This document shows positions 41,163-50,081 of a stretch of DNA of 64,000 nucleotides, one piece after another. The stretch comes from Actinomadura graeca (GTDB lineage Bacteria; Actinomycetota; Actinomycetes; Streptosporangiales; Streptosporangiaceae), in assembly GCF_019175365.1 (NCBI RefSeq), contig NZ_CP059572.1, forward strand, positions 4,898,001-4,962,000. Direction: 5' to 3'. Position 1 is the stretch's first letter; every line of letters starts with the position of its first letter. The notes beneath the pieces are model-generated. The model did not search any database, was not told where the DNA came from, and saw only the letters and a list, made by a program, of their open reading frames with translations. A program made the position numbers and the translations under genes.

Positions 41163-42815
41163 ATGAAAGGGGATCGGTTGATACCGCTCGCGCGACGGTA
41201 TCGCCTTCTCTCTGTGGTCGGCAGAGGGGGCATGGGCACCGTCTGGCGGGCCTACGACGAGATGCTCGACCGCGATGTGGCGGTCAAGGAGGTCCACCTC
41301 CCCGAACGCATCACCGAGGCGGAGCGCAAGGTGCTGTGCCGCCGCCTGCTGGGCGAGGCGCGGGCCACCGCGGCGCTGAAGCACCCCGGCGTGGTCGCCG
41401 TCCACGACCTGATCGTCGAGGACGGCCGGCCCTGGATCGTCATGGAGTTCCTGGAGTCGCGGTCGCTGCACCGGCTCATCGCCGACGGCGGCCCCCTCGG
41501 CGTGCGGCGCGCCGCCGAGATCGGCGTCGAGGTGCTGTCGGTGCTGCGGGCCGCGCACGCGGCGGGCATCCTGCACCGCGACGTGAAGCCGAGCAACGTG
41601 CTGATCTGCGAGGACGGCCGCGTCTTGCTGACCGACTTCGGGCTCGCCGTGCACATGGAGCAGGGCCGGGAGACCGCGGAGACGCTGGTCGCGGGCATCG
41701 AGGGCTCGCCCGCGTACCTTCCGCCGGAGCGCGTCAACGGCCACCCGAGCGTGGAGGCGTCGGACCTGTGGTCGCTGGGCGCGACGCTCTACACCGCGGT
41801 CGAGGGCTTCTCCCCGTTCCTGCGCTGTCACGCGCTCGCGTCGATGGTGGCGGTGCTGCTGGGCGACTACGCCGACCCCGTGCGCGCCGGGGCCCTGGAG
41901 CCCGTCATCCAGGGCCTGCTGCGGCAGGAGCCGGAGGACCGGCTGTCGGCCGAGGCCACCGCCGTCCTGCTGAGGGAGGCGGCCGGGCCGTCGCCGGAGC
42001 CGGGTGCCACGGCGCTGCCCGCCACGGCGCCGCCCGCGCGGCGGACACGCCGTCCAGCGGCGCGGCGTGCGGCAGGGCGGCGTGCGGCGGGGCTGCCCGC
42101 GGCGGGGTTGCCCGCGGTGGCGCGGCGCGGCGCGTCCCGGCGGGTCCCGTTCCCGTCGCGCGCGCTCGTGCGTCCGGCGGGCCCGGCACGTCCCGCGCGT
42201 CCTGGACGGCGGCGCGGCGGCCCGGTGCGGCGGCGTGCCGCGGGCCTGCTGCGCGGCGGCCGTCCGCGGCCGGGCGCCGTCCTCAGCGTGGTGGTGCTCG
42301 CGGCGCTCGCGGCGGGCATGGGGACGTGGGCGGCGCGGTGGACGTCCATCGGCAAGAGCGACGCGGTGGCGCTGCGCCCGGCAGCGGGCGTGCCGTCCAG
42401 GATGGCGAAGTACCGGGAGGCGGGCGCCTACTCGGTGCGGGTCCCCGCGGGCTGGCAGGCCGAGCGGCGCGGCGCGGTGATGGCGTGGGAGGACTGGGGC
42501 ACCGGACGCGCCCTGCGCATCTCCCCCGCGCCAGGGGAGCCCCTGGCGCAGCTGCGCGCGGCGGAGGGCGAGGCCGTGGCGCAGAGCCGGTACCCGGGGT
42601 ATCGCCGGCTGCGCCTGGAGGCGGTGCCGGAACTCGTCGACGGCGCGGCCGAATGGGAATTCACATGGAAGGGCGACGCGGGGGGCGAGCACGTGCTGTG
42701 CAGCCGCGTGGCGGGTTATGAGTTCCGCTTCTCCGCGCCCGATCCGCAATGGACGCCCGGACAGCGCCTCTACGACGGGATCCTGAAGTCGTTCAGGGCC
42801 GAAAAGAGGGAGTGA
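41163..42815 (+). CDS. Membrane-anchored serine/threonine protein kinase
   Basis: 550 residues from ATG 41163. Kinase domain about 10-270: GRGGMGTVWRAYDEML, Lys in VAVKEV, HRDVKPSNVL, DFGLA, GSPAYLPPER, DLWSLGATLY. Residues 290-385 are extraordinarily rich in Arg, Ala and Pro and strongly basic, followed by one TM (VLSVVVLAALAAGMGTW) and a 155-residue extracellular part (YSVRVPAGWQ, WEDWGTGRALRIS) without PASTA repeats. It belongs to the Hanks-type PknB-like kinases of actinobacteria and probably senses an external signal. It ends 1 bp before the convergent rho stop. Confidence 0.92.
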   Translation: MKGDRLIPLARRYRLLSVVGRGGMGTVWRAYDEMLDRDVAVKEVHLPERITEAERKVLCRRLLGEARATAALKHPGVVAVHDLIVEDGRPWIVMEFLESRSLHRLIADGGPLGVRRAAEIGVEVLSVLRAAHAAGILHRDVKPSNVLICEDGRVLLTDFGLAVHMEQGRETAETLVAGIEGSPAYLPPERVNGHPSVEASDLWSLGATLYTAVEGFSPFLRCHALASMVAVLLGDYADPVRAGALEPVIQGLLRQEPEDRLSAEATAVLLREAAGPSPEPGATALPATAPPARRTRRPAARRAAGRRAAGLPAAGLPAVARRGASRRVPFPSRALVRPAGPARPARPGRRRGGPVRRRAAGLLRGGRPRPGAVLSVVVLAALAAGMGTWAARWTSIGKSDAVALRPAAGVPSRMAKYREAGAYSVRVPAGWQAERRGAVMAWEDWGTGRALRISPAPGEPLAQLRAAEGEAVAQSRYPGYRRLRLEAVPELVDGAAEWEFTWKGDAGGEHVLCSRVAGYEFRFSAPDPQWTPGQRLYDGILKSFRAEKRE

Positions 42816-42816
42816 C

Positions 42817-44061
42817 TCAGGTCGTCTGCTGGATGCGGAGGAGGAATTCCGCGTTGGACGCGGTGCCCTTCATCTTCTCCAGGAGCTGCTCGACGGCCTG
42901 CTGCCGGTCGAGGCCCTGGAGGGCGCGGCGGAGGCGGCGGCCGAGGGCGAGCTCCTCGGGGGACATCAGCAGCTCCTCGCGGCGGGTGCCGGACGCCTCG
43001 ATGTCGACGGCGGGGAAGATCCGCCGGTCGGCCAGGCCGCGGTCGAGCTTGAGCTCCATGTTGCCGGTGCCCTTGTACTCCTCGAAGAACACGTCGTCCA
43101 TGCGGGAGCCGGTCTCGACGAGGGCGGTGGCGAGGATGGTGAGGGAGCCGCCGTTCTCGATGTTGCGGGCGGCGCCGAAGAACTTCTTCGGGGGGTAGAT
43201 GGCGGTCGTGGCGACACCGCCGGCGAGGATGCGGCTGCTGGACGGCGCCGCGAGGTTGTAGGCGCGGCCGAGCCGGGTGATCGAGTCGAGCAGCATGACG
43301 ACGTCCCGGCCCTGCTCGACGAGGCGCTTGGCGCGCTCCACGGCCAGTTCGGCGAGCGCGGTGTGCTCCTGGGCGGGCTTGTCGAACGTCGAGTGGATCA
43401 CTTCGCCGCGGACGGAGCGCTGGAGGTCGGTGACCTCCTCCGGCCGCTCGTCGATGAGCACGACCATGAGGTGGACGTCGGGGTTGTTCTGGGCGATCGC
43501 GCCCGCCACGGCCTGGAGGATCATCGTCTTGCCGACCTTCGGCGGCGACACGATGAGCCCGCGCTGGCCCTTGCCGATCGGCGCGACGAGGTCGATGACG
43601 CGGGTGGCGAGCGGGCCGGTGTCCAGCCGCAGGCGCTCCTCGGGGAACAGCGGCGTCAGCTTGGCGAACTCGGGGCGGGAGGCGGCGTCCTCGGGGGACA
43701 GGCCGTTCACCGTCTCGACCGACGCCATCGAGGCGAACTTCTCCCGGTTGGACTTCGGCGGGCCCGCGATGCCGGACACGGCGTCGCCGGGGCGCAGCCC
43801 GTACGTCTTGACCTGGGCGAGGGACACGTGCACGTCGTCCGGCCCGGGGAGGTAGCCGGAGGTGCGCACGAACGCGTGCTTGTCCTGGACGGCGAGGATC
43901 CCGTGGAAGGGGACGGGTGGGGTCGCGGGCGTCCCGGCGGCGGCGCGCTCGGCGGACTGCTTGGCGGCGGAGCGCCTGCCCTTCTGGCGGGCGGGCTGGG
44001 CGGCCCTGTGGGCCTTGTGCTCTGCGGTACTGGAATGTTCAGTGATGGTGGAAGCGGACAT
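42817..44061 (-). CDS. rho: Transcription termination factor Rho, short form
   Basis: 414 residues. A 50-residue basic, disordered start is followed by the RNA-binding OB fold (KHAFVRTSGYLPGPDDVHVS), then the ATPase core: P-loop SPPKVGKT at 172-179, LMVVLIDERPEEVTD, VVMLLDSITRLGRAYN (Q/R-loop region) and FFEEYKGTGNMELKLDR. Rho is a hexameric RNA helicase that ends transcription. Most actinobacterial Rho proteins exceed 600 residues because of an N-terminal insertion and carry a Rho_N helical domain; both are absent here. It may be a second, specialised Rho. AAGGGAC precedes the ATG. Confidence 0.93.
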   Translation of the reverse strand: MSASTITEHSSTAEHKAHRAAQPARQKGRRSAAKQSAERAAAGTPATPPVPFHGILAVQDKHAFVRTSGYLPGPDDVHVSLAQVKTYGLRPGDAVSGIAGPPKSNREKFASMASVETVNGLSPEDAASRPEFAKLTPLFPEERLRLDTGPLATRVIDLVAPIGKGQRGLIVSPPKVGKTMILQAVAGAIAQNNPDVHLMVVLIDERPEEVTDLQRSVRGEVIHSTFDKPAQEHTALAELAVERAKRLVEQGRDVVMLLDSITRLGRAYNLAAPSSSRILAGGVATTAIYPPKKFFGAARNIENGGSLTILATALVETGSRMDDVFFEEYKGTGNMELKLDRGLADRRIFPAVDIEASGTRREELLMSPEELALGRRLRRALQGLDRQQAVEQLLEKMKGTASNAEFLLRIQQTT

Positions 44062-44411
44062 GGGGGTCCCTTCTCAGGCCGGTGCGGAACGCTCCGCGCG
44101 GCCCGGTGTCGATTCCCGCGTGCGGCGGCGGAACCCGCGGCGCGTACGCGAGAGGAATGCAAGAAATGCAGCTCGGCTCATCCGGGCTGACGTCGGCTCC
44201 CTTGTGCGGCGGCCTATCACGCTGACGACGCGTGCCTGACCGAGGACCACCGGGCGCTCAGATGGCCCGGGCGGGGAAAGAGACGCCCTCGCCGCATACG
44301 GCGGAAAGCCGAAGACGCTGGCTCGAATGTACAACACCCGGGCCGGTTCGCGCATTCCCGGAGGTCAGAGGCCCGCGATCGGACATACCGCCCGCAGGTC
44401 AGGCCCTGCGA
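44062..44411. other. Upstream region of rho
   Basis: About 350 bp between the rho start and the end of the next minus-strand gene. rho genes are often autoregulated through their leader; I see C-rich, G-poor patches on the transcript but no clear hairpin or leader peptide. No gene is supported. Confidence 0.45.
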
Positions 44412-45338
44412 TCACCGCGGCGCGGGGTCGGCCGACACGACGCGGAAGCGCGCGCGGTCGATCATCGCGTCCTGGAGGCAGCCGCGCAGCCGCCGCAGCG
44501 CGTGCTCGCCGAGCGCCGGGCGGACGACCAGCGCGAACCGCCCGCCGCCGAGCGCGACCGCGCCGCCGCCCTCCACGTAGGGCCGGGTGGATCCCCGGCA
44601 GTACTCCCACAGCCGCGCGACCAGCGGCTCCACGGTCGCGGCGCCGGTGTCGCCGCGGGTGGCGGCCTCGATGACCACGGTGCTCGCGGCGGCCGCCACC
44701 GGACGGTCGGGACGGTCCTGGGTGCGCTCCGCGAGCTCGTCCACCACCAGCGCGGTGACGAGCAGCAGCGCCAGGGCCAGCGCCGCCGCCCGCAGCCACG
44801 CCGTGCGGTCCGGGCGCGGCGGCGCGAGGTCCGCCGCGCCGGCCAGGACGCCCCCGGCGGGCGGTGTCAGCGCGTCCGGCAGCCGGACGCGCCCGGCGGG
44901 CCCGGCGCGGCCGCCCCGTCCGAGGGCGGTGGCGAGCCGCTCAACCAGCGCCGCGAGCCCGGACACCGCGAGCCCCGCGCCGAGCAGCACCGGGATGAAG
45001 ACCCGGTAGGCGTCGCCGTCGGGCTCCAGCCAGCGGAAACGCGGTGCTTCGCCCGCGGGGGCCGTCGCGTGGGCGGTGGGGCCGACGGCCGTCGGCCGCG
45101 CGGGCGGCTCCGCGGGGCGGGCCGTCCCCTCGATGAGCTCCGCCAGCCGCTGCTCCATCCGCGCCAGCCGCCGTGCCCCCAGCACGGCGAGGAGCACCAC
45201 CAGGCCGACCAGCAGCAGCTCCCCCGCCATCAGCGCCCGCTGCCACTCCCACCGCGCCAGGTAGATCACCACGTAGGCCCCGGACCAGAAGACCGTGACC
45301 CCGAGACCGAGATAGACGACCTTCCGCGCCCCGTTCAC
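44412..45338 (-). CDS. Membrane protein paired with the PEP-synthase-like protein
   Basis: 308 residues from GTG 45338, which overlaps the TGA of the upstream gene (GTGA). TM segments are at about 7-28 (VVYLGLGVTVFWSGAYVVIY), 36-55, 110-135 (VFIPVLLGAGLAVSGLAALV) and 180-205 (AAALALALLLVTALVVDEL). The C-terminal 100 residues are outside or peripheral, with LWEYCRGSTRPYVEGGGA and RLRGCLQDAMIDRARFRVVS. I do not recognise a family. Coupled translation with the PEP-utilising protein suggests the two work together, perhaps as a membrane anchor and enzyme. Confidence 0.75.
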   Translation of the reverse strand: MNGARKVVYLGLGVTVFWSGAYVVIYLARWEWQRALMAGELLLVGLVVLLAVLGARRLARMEQRLAELIEGTARPAEPPARPTAVGPTAHATAPAGEAPRFRWLEPDGDAYRVFIPVLLGAGLAVSGLAALVERLATALGRGGRAGPAGRVRLPDALTPPAGGVLAGAADLAPPRPDRTAWLRAAALALALLLVTALVVDELAERTQDRPDRPVAAAASTVVIEAATRGDTGAATVEPLVARLWEYCRGSTRPYVEGGGAVALGGGRFALVVRPALGEHALRRLRGCLQDAMIDRARFRVVSADPAPR

Positions 45339-47482
45339 GCGACCGACTCCTCGCCTGCGCGGGGCCCGGCGGGGAGGGGCTCGACGCGGCCGGTGTCGCC
45401 GTCGACCAGGACGTGCGTGCCCGGCGGGAAGCGGTCGAGGGCTCCGCGCAGCCCGACGACCGTCGGCACGCCCAGCTCGCGGGCCAGGATCGCCAGATGC
45501 GACAGCGGGCTGCCGGTCTCGGCGACCAGGCCCGCCAGCGTCGGCAGCCGCGCTGCCAGTGACGGCGCCAGCGTCCGCACGACCAGGACCGAGCCGGGGG
45601 GCGGGACGTCCGGGCCGGACTGCTCCGCTTCACGGAACACCGGCCCGGCGCCCCTGCCGCCGCCCGCGGGACGCGCGCCGTCCCCGGGCGGGGCGGCCTC
45701 GGCCACGATCCGGTCCCCCGCCAGCCGGAACGCGGCGGGCAGGGGCGCGGTGCGCGGCGGGGAGGGACGGCGTTCCAGATCGGCCGGCAAGGAGCCGCCC
45801 TGGAGCGCCGTCATCAGCTCCTCGAAGCGCAGGGCCCGGACGAGCTCCGGCCGTGCCAGCGCCCCCGAGGCCGCCAGCCGCCGCCCGGCCGCCCACGCGA
45901 GCCGCGCGCCGAGTTCCTGCACCCACCGGACGCGCAGCCGCAGCGCCTCCCGGGGCGGCAGCCCGGCCAGGCCGCCGCCGCCCGCCGCGCCGCCCGCCGC
46001 GCCGCCCGTCCCGCCCGGGACGCCCGGCGCGCCTGCGGGCGGCAGGTGCGGGACCGGGCCGATCACCGGCGGCGACAACGCGAGGACCGCCGGGGCGGCG
46101 GCGGGGATCCCCGCGTCGTCGCGGCCGAGGGAGCGTTCCCGGGCGAGCGCGGCCAGCCCCTGTGCGGCCGCACTGCCCTGGGCCCCCGTCACGTCCCCGG
46201 CGCCCCCCGCGCCGGGTCCGGTGAGCAGCGACCCGGCGAGCGCCTCCAGGCCGTGCAGCGAGGTCAGCGTCGCGCGCGTCCAGCGCAGGGCGCCGGCCAG
46301 CTCCGCGTCGGTGATCCGGCCGTCGACGCGGGGGAGCGCGGCGAGGTCGGCGTCGACCGCGGCGGCCGTCCCGGCGGCGATGGCGGGCAGGTCCGCGCGC
46401 AGCCGCCCGACCAGCCACGCGACGCGCAGCCGCCGCGCCGGAGGGACGGGGTTGAGCAGCCGGAGCCGGGACGGGCGGCCCGGCCCGGCGCCGAGCCGCC
46501 GCAGGTCGGCGGCGGCGCGTCCGCCGACGGCGCGGACGGTCGGGGAGCGGCGCAGCGCCCGCCGCGACACCGCGCCCGCCGTGGCGAGCGCCTCACCGAG
46601 CCCCCGGTCGAGCGGGACGAGCCACAGGTCCTCTTCGAGCGGCGACAGCGGGTCGGGCAGCGTCTCGGCGACCGGCCCGGGGCCGAGGAGAGGGGCACGG
46701 CGCGGCGGCAGCGGCGCCAGCGCGGTCACGGGACGGCTCTGGAGCATCCAGAGGCGGCCCTCGTGGTCGAACGCGAACTCGACGTCCTGCGGGCCGCCGA
46801 ACACCGCCGCCGCCCGGGCCGCCAGCCGGGCCAGCGCCCGCAGCCGCAGCGGGGTCAGCGGGCCCTGCTCCCCGGCCTCCCGCCCGCCCGCGGGCCCGTC
46901 GTCGCGCTCGACGCCGACGATCCGCCCGCGCCGGGTGAGGGAGTAGCGGGTGCCGTCCACCTCGCCGCCGACGAGCGCCTGCGGCCCGCCGGGCACCGCG
47001 GACACGATCACGCGGTCGGTGCGGCCGTCCACCGGGTCGGCGCCGAACATCACGCCGCCCGCCGCCGCGTCCAGCTGGGGCTGGACGAGCACCGCCATCG
47101 TGCCCGGCCCGGTCGCCGAGGCCGCCACCTCGTCCACGGCGGCGCGGAACGCGGGCCAGCCGAGCACGTCGAGGACGGACACGAACCGCCCGGCCATCGA
47201 GGAGGCGGCGCCGTCCTCCAGCGTGGACGAGGACCGCACCACGACCGGGCGCTCCCCGCCGTGGCTGAGGCGGGCCCAGGCCGCGCGCAGCTCGGCGGTG
47301 TTGGCGTAGCGCTCGTCCGAGGAGACGCACTGCACGGGGATGACGAATCCGGGCAGCACCGGCAGCCCGTGCCGTGCCGCGCGGGCGAGGTTGGCCGCCT
47401 TGGCACCGGCCCGGTCGGGCACGGTGGCCAGCGGATCGTCGAGATCGATGGTCCAGAAGACGCGCGTGCTTTGTGGCACCAC
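45335..47482 (-). CDS. PEP-synthase/rifampin-phosphotransferase-like protein
   Basis: 715 residues from GTG 47482. N-terminal ATP-grasp (PPDK_N): GAKAANLARAARHGLPVLPGFVI, VVVRSSSTLEDGAASSMAGRF, MAVLVQPQLDAAAGGVMF, QDVEFAFDHEGRLWMLQSRPV. A helical, Ala/Arg/Gly-rich middle (350-600) follows, then the swivelling His domain near 620-700: AGLVAETGSPLSHLAILARELGVPTVV split at the phospho-His in PLSHLA. The order resembles rifampin phosphotransferase and PEP synthase, but it is shorter than either and has no PEP-binding TIM barrel. The acceptor is unknown. It is coupled to a membrane protein, which is unusual for this family. Confidence 0.85.
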   Translation of the reverse strand: MVPQSTRVFWTIDLDDPLATVPDRAGAKAANLARAARHGLPVLPGFVIPVQCVSSDERYANTAELRAAWARLSHGGERPVVVRSSSTLEDGAASSMAGRFVSVLDVLGWPAFRAAVDEVAASATGPGTMAVLVQPQLDAAAGGVMFGADPVDGRTDRVIVSAVPGGPQALVGGEVDGTRYSLTRRGRIVGVERDDGPAGGREAGEQGPLTPLRLRALARLAARAAAVFGGPQDVEFAFDHEGRLWMLQSRPVTALAPLPPRRAPLLGPGPVAETLPDPLSPLEEDLWLVPLDRGLGEALATAGAVSRRALRRSPTVRAVGGRAAADLRRLGAGPGRPSRLRLLNPVPPARRLRVAWLVGRLRADLPAIAAGTAAAVDADLAALPRVDGRITDAELAGALRWTRATLTSLHGLEALAGSLLTGPGAGGAGDVTGAQGSAAAQGLAALARERSLGRDDAGIPAAAPAVLALSPPVIGPVPHLPPAGAPGVPGGTGGAAGGAAGGGGLAGLPPREALRLRVRWVQELGARLAWAAGRRLAASGALARPELVRALRFEELMTALQGGSLPADLERRPSPPRTAPLPAAFRLAGDRIVAEAAPPGDGARPAGGGRGAGPVFREAEQSGPDVPPPGSVLVVRTLAPSLAARLPTLAGLVAETGSPLSHLAILARELGVPTVVGLRGALDRFPPGTHVLVDGDTGRVEPLPAGPRAGEESVA

Positions 47483-47732
47483 GAGCTCCGTTCCTCGGGG
47501 CCGCCCTTCATTTAGAATCCGCTGAACGCCCCGTGAATTCCTCCATCACAGGGGTTGTCTTCGATCCACCCCTTGGGGGTGGTGACGTCCGATGCGGATC
47601 GTCCTGAGGGCGGAGATCACCCCTGAGGAATCCCCCGGCCCACCCGGGTCGGTCTCCCGGCCGGGGGACGGCCCCCCTGCCGCTTTGGAACGGCCCCGTA
47701 CGATGGCGCAGGCGCCGAACCGAGGGGGGACC

Positions 47733-48497
47733 ATGGGGCTGCGGTGCGAGGTCGCCGACGGCGTCGGGACGATCACCATCGACCGCCCCGGCAAGCGCAA
47801 CGCGATGACCGCGGAGATGTTCGGCGCGCTGCCCCGCCTGCTGGACGGCCTCGCCGCCGACCCGGGCGTCCGCGTGCTGGTGCTGACCGGCGCGGACGGA
47901 GACTTCTGCGCGGGCGCGGACATCTCCGAGCTGGGCGGGCACGGCTGGCGCGAGGGCACCGGCCGGTCGACGGCCGCCGAGGAGGCGCTGGCGGCGTTCC
48001 CCAAGCCGTCGCTGGCGGCCATCGAGGGGTTCTGCGTCGGCGGCGGCTGCCAGCTCGCCGTGGCGTGCGACCTGCGGTTCGCCGCGGACGGCGCGCGGTT
48101 CGGCATCACCCCGGCCAAGCTCGGGATCGTCTACCCGGCGGCGGCCACGGCGCGGCTCGTCCGCCTGGTGGGGCCGTCGGCGGCCAAGTACCTGCTCTAC
48201 TCCGCGGACCTGGTCGGCGCGGGGCACGCGCTGCGGGTCGGGCTGCTGGACGAGGTCGTCCCGCCCGGCGATCTCGCGGCCCGCGTCGCCGCGTTCGCCG
48301 GGACGCTCGCGTCCCGGTCCCTGCTCACCCAGCGGGCCACCAAGGACGTCGTCGACGCGCTGGCGGCGGGCGAGCCGCACGACGCGAAGGTCGGCCACTG
48401 GCAGGACGAGGCGGTGCGCGGCCCCGACGCGGACGAGGGGGTCGCGGCCTTCCTGGAACGCCGCGCGCCCGGTTTCACGTGGACGGGCCCCGCATGA
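47733..48497 (+). CDS. Enoyl-CoA hydratase/isomerase
   Basis: 254 residues from ATG 47733 (GAGGGGGGA upstream); ATG 47703 is an alternative. Crotonase motifs: GVGTITIDRPGKRNAMT, GADGDFCAGADISEL for the oxyanion hole, KPSLAAIEGFCVGGGCQLA, and ACDLRFAADGARFGITPAKLGI for the second catalytic segment. The Glu usual after the second Gly-rich loop is not at its standard place, so hydratase versus isomerase activity cannot be decided. It acts on CoA esters in beta-oxidation-like pathways. The last 23 bp overlap the convergent gene. Confidence 0.9.
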   Translation: MGLRCEVADGVGTITIDRPGKRNAMTAEMFGALPRLLDGLAADPGVRVLVLTGADGDFCAGADISELGGHGWREGTGRSTAAEEALAAFPKPSLAAIEGFCVGGGCQLAVACDLRFAADGARFGITPAKLGIVYPAAATARLVRLVGPSAAKYLLYSADLVGAGHALRVGLLDEVVPPGDLAARVAAFAGTLASRSLLTQRATKDVVDALAAGEPHDAKVGHWQDEAVRGPDADEGVAAFLERRAPGFTWTGPA

Positions 48498-49341
48498 GCG
48501 CGGGCCAGGACGACAGGTCGCAGAAGCGGTTGTCGGGGAGGTCGTGCAGGCGCAGCGCCGCGTCGGCGGGGTCGTCGAGGAGCCGGAAGGCCCCGGGGTG
48601 GCGCAGGTCGGCGAGCGGGAGGACGCCGCACACCAGGGACGCGGGCGTCCGCACGGCCAGGAACGGCCCGATCTGCGCGCCGCCCCCGTCGGTCCCGCGC
48701 AGGGCGGAGAGCAGGGCGCGGGCCTCCTCGGCGCGGGTGCCCCCGCTCGCGCCGCCCTCGGATGCTCGGAGGACGGTGAGGAGGCCGAGGAAGTCGCGTT
48801 CCAGGGCGCGGGGACTGCGTCCCGAGAGGTAGTAGCGGTCCCGGTCGGTCAGCTCGACGCGGAGGCCGAGGTGCCCGGCGAGCCGCTCGTAGGGGGCGGC
48901 CAGCCCCGCGGGCGTGACCGCCCCGGCGACCAGGTCGGCGGGGTCGGCGCCGAGGGAGGCGGCGACCGCCTGGTCCAGCCGGCCGACGAGGTGGGCGCGG
49001 AGCCCGGCGACCTCGGCGGCCAGCCGGTCGGCCGCGTCGCGCTGGCGGGCGAGGCGGTCGTTGACGTCGGGCAGCATCCGGTCGTTGATCTGGGAGATCA
49101 GCGAGCGGATGCGGGCGTCGGTCTCGCGCAGGGCCCCGGCGTCGCGGGCCTGCCCTTCGGCGATCTCCGCGCGGAGCCGCTCCAGCTCGTCCCGCGTGCC
49201 CTTCAGCGCGGCGAGCTGGGTGCGGATGTCGGCGATCTCGGGGGCGCCCGCCGGCCGCCTGCGCTCGAACGCCAGGTACAGCTCCCGGCCGGCGATCGCC
49301 AGGCACAGCAGGATCAGGACCACCGTCATCGCGCCCTCCAA
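48475..49341 (-). CDS. Single-pass membrane protein with coiled coil, unknown function
   Basis: 288 residues (ATG 49341, with MTVVLILL four codons on as alternative). One N-terminal TM (TVVLILLCLAIAGRELYLAF), then a long helical coiled coil at about 35-115 (ALKGTRDELERLRAEIAEGQ and following), and a globular C-terminal half with LTDRDRYYLSGRSP and FLAVRTPASLVCGVLPLAD. No family recognised. It is in line with the two-component genes downstream but 95 bp separates them. Overlap with the enoyl-CoA hydratase gene is tail to tail. Confidence 0.78.
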   Translation of the reverse strand: MEGAMTVVLILLCLAIAGRELYLAFERRRPAGAPEIADIRTQLAALKGTRDELERLRAEIAEGQARDAGALRETDARIRSLISQINDRMLPDVNDRLARQRDAADRLAAEVAGLRAHLVGRLDQAVAASLGADPADLVAGAVTPAGLAAPYERLAGHLGLRVELTDRDRYYLSGRSPRALERDFLGLLTVLRASEGGASGGTRAEEARALLSALRGTDGGGAQIGPFLAVRTPASLVCGVLPLADLRHPGAFRLLDDPADAALRLHDLPDNRFCDLSSWPALMRGPST

Positions 49342-49436
49342 GGGCCGTCTCGCGGAGCAACATACTGCACCCGCGCAGCCCGGATCCCGCCCAGCGCGCC
49401 CGCCCCGTCCCGCCTCCCGGCGGCCGGGCGTGGCCC

Positions 49437-50081
49437 TCAGCGGTTCAGGTAGGCCAGGACGGCGAGGACCCGCCGGTTGTCGTCGCCGGTGACCGGGAGG
49501 TCGAGCTTGGCGAAGATGTTCGCGGTGTGCTTGGTGACGGCCCGCTCGGTGACGACGAGCTTCTCGGCGATCGCCGCGTTGGAGCGTCCCTGCGCCATCA
49601 GTTCGAGGACCTCCGTCTCGCGGGGGGTGAGACGGCCGAGCGGGGAGCCGCGGGTGTTGCTGGCGACGAGGCGGGAGATGACCTCGGGGTCCATGGCCGT
49701 CCCGCCCGCGGCGACGCGCCGGACGGCGTCGACGAACTGCGCGGCGTCGAACACCCGGTCCTTCAGCAGGTAGCCGATGCCGCCGGTGCCGTCGGCGAGC
49801 AGCTCGCGCGCGTACAGCTGCTCGACGTACTGCGACAGCACGAGGACGGGCAGGCCCGGGACCCGGCGGCGCGCCTCCAGCGCCGCCTGGAGCCCCTCGT
49901 CGGTGAAGGACGGGGGCAGGCGCACGTCGACCACCGCCACGTCCGGGCGGTGGTCGAGCAGTGCCCTCAGGAGCGAGGGGCCGTTGTCGACGGCGGCCGC
50001 GATCTCGAAGCCGTGCGTCTCCAGGAGGCTGACCAGGCCCTCCCTCAGGAGGGCGAGGTCTTCGGCGAGGACAACGCGCAC
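49437..50081 (-). CDS. NarL/FixJ-type response regulator
   Basis: 214 residues from GTG 50081, which lies inside the 3' end of the kinase gene (37-nt overlap); GGAG is 7 nt upstream. Receiver: VVLAEDLALL, Asp52 in VAVVDVRLPP, and GYLLKDRV with the conserved Lys. Effector: LTPRETEVLELMAQGRSNAAI and VTERAVTKHTANIFAKLDL, a LuxR-type helix-turn-helix. It pairs with the upstream kinase. The MMPL transporter encoded divergently from the kinase is a likely target. Confidence 0.94.
   Translation of the reverse strand: MRVVLAEDLALLREGLVSLLETHGFEIAAAVDNGPSLLRALLDHRPDVAVVDVRLPPSFTDEGLQAALEARRRVPGLPVLVLSQYVEQLYARELLADGTGGIGYLLKDRVFDAAQFVDAVRRVAAGGTAMDPEVISRLVASNTRGSPLGRLTPRETEVLELMAQGRSNAAIAEKLVVTERAVTKHTANIFAKLDLPVTGDDNRRVLAVLAYLNR

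Noticed and set aside
44232..46946. Plus-strand open frame of 904 codons
   Set aside because: Antisense to the membrane protein and PEP-synthase-like genes, Arg/Ser/Pro-rich, no ribosome site.
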